From: Hyphomicrobiales bacterium
GTDB taxonomy: Bacteria > Pseudomonadota > Alphaproteobacteria > Rhizobiales > GCA-2746425
Direction of reading: 5' to 3'
DNA: 7,341 nt
Assembly: GCA_002746425.1 (NCBI GenBank)
Contig: NVXB01000070.1
Span: 17,006 to 24,346 of the forward strand
Under the pieces are notes generated by a model that worked only from the letters and a program-made list of their open reading frames with translations, searched no databases and had not been told where the DNA came from. Below are positions 6,330-7,341 of the stretch, piece after piece. Each line of letters begins with the position of its first letter. Within the stretch, counting starts at the first letter, position 1. The position numbers were made by a program, and so were the translations under genes.

Positions 6330-6358
6330 TTGGAATGACTGCCTTAAGCCCGTAAAAA
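6330..6358 (+). promoter_or_regulatory. Weak candidate promoter for the mobilisation genes
   Basis: TTGGAA (6330-6335) and TAAAAA (6353-6358) are spaced by 17 bases, each matching consensus at 4 of 6 positions. The start of transcription would fall just before the G-rich stretch at 6366-6372, which is the only ribosome-binding-like sequence before the ATG at 6381. The -35 overlaps the second TTGGAA repeat, so binding of the MobC-like protein there could repress its own gene, as relaxosome proteins often do. Confidence 0.25.
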
Positions 6359-6380
6359 ATGAACTGCGGGGGCCAAGACC

Positions 6381-6794
6381 ATGAAACCCTCTCCACCCCC
6401 TGCAACTGCAGCATTCTCCATTCGTTTCACAATTGAAGAACGTTCTGAACTTGAGTGCCGCTCTCGCGATATGGCGCTAAGCACCTATATTAAATCAGTC
6501 TTGTTTGCAGATGCAGTCCAGCGTTCCAGGCAAGTGGGGCGCTCCCCGAGCAAAGACAGAATGCAATTGGCAGAGATTTTGGCTTACCTTGGTGCCGGTC
6601 AAATCAGCCAGAATCTTTCAGCACTGGCTGAGGCGAGCAAGAATGGTTCGCTCTATGTTGATGAACAGGTGCAAGCGGATTTAACGCAGGCTTGCGACGA
6701 TATTGCAGTCATACGCACCATGCTTATGCGCGCCCTTGGGATTGGCTCAGAAACACCTGTGAGCGCATCGCGCGCCTTTACTGGTGTTGCCTGA
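6381..6794 (+). CDS. MobC-like ribbon-helix-helix relaxosome accessory protein
   Basis: This 137-residue protein has an N-terminal ribbon-helix-helix pattern: a short strand FSIRFT (12-17), helix one from EERSELECRSRDMA (19-32), a turn at Leu33-Ser34 and helix two TYIKSVLF (35-42). The C-terminal half carries the MobC-type helical segment, ILAYLGAGQISQNLSALAEAS, followed by another helix up to about 120. Such proteins dimerise, bind oriT and help the relaxase melt and nick DNA, and many repress their own promoter. The ATG at 6381 is the only in-frame start after the stop at 6360-6362. The relaxase gene follows one base after the stop, so the pair is a coupled unit. Sequence support is good for the fold and context, and moderate for the exact MobC subfamily. 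Confidence 0.8.
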   Translation: MKPSPPPATAAFSIRFTIEERSELECRSRDMALSTYIKSVLFADAVQRSRQVGRSPSKDRMQLAEILAYLGAGQISQNLSALAEASKNGSLYVDEQVQADLTQACDDIAVIRTMLMRALGIGSETPVSASRAFTGVA

Positions 6795-6795
6795 C

Positions 6796-7341
6796 ATGAT
6801 TCTCAAAGGCTCTCAGCGTGGCGGCGCAAAGAATCTGTCGGCTCATTTAATGAATGATCGCGACAATGATCACATCACAGTCTTTGAACTGCGCGGATTC
6901 CTTGCCGATGATTTGCATGGCGCTCTGGCAGAAACGCATGCCATTTCCAAAGGCACAAAATGCACTCAATTTATGTTCTCCCTCAGTCTTAATCCGCCAA
7001 AGAATATCGTTGCCTCAGAACAGGACTTTTTGGATGCCGCAAACAAGGCAGAAGAGCGCCTTAGATTAGAAGGGCAACCGCGTGCGATTATCTTCCACGA
7101 GAAGGAAGGTCGCCGCCATGCCCACGTGGTGTGGTCGCGCATCGACCATAAAACCATGACAGCAATCAATCTACCGCACTTCAAGCGCAAGCTGAATGAT
7201 TTGGCGCGTGATTTGTATCTTGATCACGGCTGGGAATTGCCCAACGGGCTGCGCCGTGATGGCGGCAAAAGCCCTTTGAACTTCACCTTGGCACAATGGC
7301 AGCAAGCCAAGCGGATCAAGCTTGATCCACGTGAGATCAAG
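6796..7341 (+). CDS. Relaxase/mobilisation nuclease, N-terminal part (runs off the window)
   Basis: An open frame of 182 codons runs from the ATG at 6796 to the right edge without a stop. The protein would nick oriT and pilot the strand during conjugative mobilisation. It contains an HUH-type metal site: His101 in IFHEKEGRRHAHVVWSRID, with His108-Ala-His110. Other conserved blocks are the start MILKGSQRGGAKNL, ELRGFLADDLHGA (31-43), FSLSLNPP (61-68), ARDLYLDHGW (137-146) and FTLAQWQQAKR near the edge. I recognise this as a relaxase group frequent on alphaproteobacterial plasmids. No tyrosine occurs before Tyr141. His17 in NLSAHLMN stands where motif I of many relaxases has the catalytic tyrosine. 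There is no clear ribosome-binding site, and the start lies one base after the MobC-like stop, indicating translational coupling. The missing C-terminal part prevents a statement about helicase or primase domains. Confidence 0.87.
   Translation, partial: MILKGSQRGGAKNLSAHLMNDRDNDHITVFELRGFLADDLHGALAETHAISKGTKCTQFMFSLSLNPPKNIVASEQDFLDAANKAEERLRLEGQPRAIIFHEKEGRRHAHVVWSRIDHKTMTAINLPHFKRKLNDLARDLYLDHGWELPNGLRRDGGKSPLNFTLAQWQQAKRIKLDPREIK

Larger units (their letters stand above)
6099..6380. other. Non-coding repeat-rich region before the mobilisation genes, candidate oriT
   Basis: This 282-bp stretch separates the catabolic operon from the mobilisation genes. A 61-codon TTG-started frame (6170-6355) crosses it but has no ribosome-binding site or recognisable motif. 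The right half is dense in symmetry: an outer stem TGAGGT/ACCTCA (6265-6270 with 6298-6303) enclosing an inner stem GCGCT/AGCGC (6282-6286 with 6292-6296), the palindrome CGAATTATTCG (6306-6316), and two TTGGAA direct repeats 8 bp apart (6322 and 6330). Origins of transfer normally lie immediately upstream of mobC and relaxase genes and carry such repeats, so oriT is the leading interpretation. No clear terminator for the upstream operon is visible. Confidence 0.45.

Noticed and set aside
6170..6355. 61-codon open frame between the hydrolase and MobC-like genes
   Set aside because: It starts with TTG without a ribosome-binding site, covers the repeat-rich oriT candidate and resembles no protein I know. 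A short real gene cannot be fully excluded.

Overview
The window looks alphaproteobacterial. The evidence is a moderately GC-rich genome, GTG starts beside strong AAGGAGG ribosome-binding sites, a XylFGH/RbsABC-type ABC transporter, and a MobC-relaxase pair of a type I associate with plasmids of Rhodobacterales and Rhizobiales. I cannot name a genus from the sequence alone.

Layout. (1) Positions 1-619 are an AT-richer regulatory region between divergent genes. On the minus strand, a TTGACA-17-TATCAA promoter lies inside a perfect 8-bp inverted repeat. It points left towards a Shine-Dalgarno sequence at the window edge, so a leftward gene should start just outside the window. On the plus strand there are repeated ACCGACAAC motifs, a candidate promoter and a palindrome just before the first gene. 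(2) Positions 620-3830 encode a three-part sugar-type importer: a periplasmic binding protein, a single-domain ATPase and a XylH-like permease. A strong stem-loop separates the binding-protein gene from the ATPase gene, and the ATPase and permease genes overlap by ATGA. (3) Positions 3889-6098 encode a MmgE/PrpD-family protein and an alpha/beta hydrolase. With the transporter they form a probable five-gene uptake and catabolism operon. (4) Positions 6099-6380 hold no convincing gene but contain nested inverted and direct repeats. (5) Positions 6381-7341 encode a ribbon-helix-helix MobC-like accessory protein and the N-terminal part of a relaxase, which runs off the right edge.

How the parts fit. 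The first five genes probably import a sugar-like or sugar-acid-like compound and process it by ester or lactone hydrolysis and a dehydratase/isomerase-type step. No sugar kinase, isomerase or aldolase is visible, and the MmgE/PrpD protein appears to lack several catalytic residues of characterised relatives, so the substrate and chemistry are open. The last two genes with the repeat region before them look like a mobilisation module, meaning the catabolic operon probably sits on a plasmid or integrative mobilisable element. The points most worth following up are the unusual MmgE/PrpD active site, the candidate origin of transfer, and a relaxase with no tyrosine before residue 141 and a histidine where motif I would carry one.
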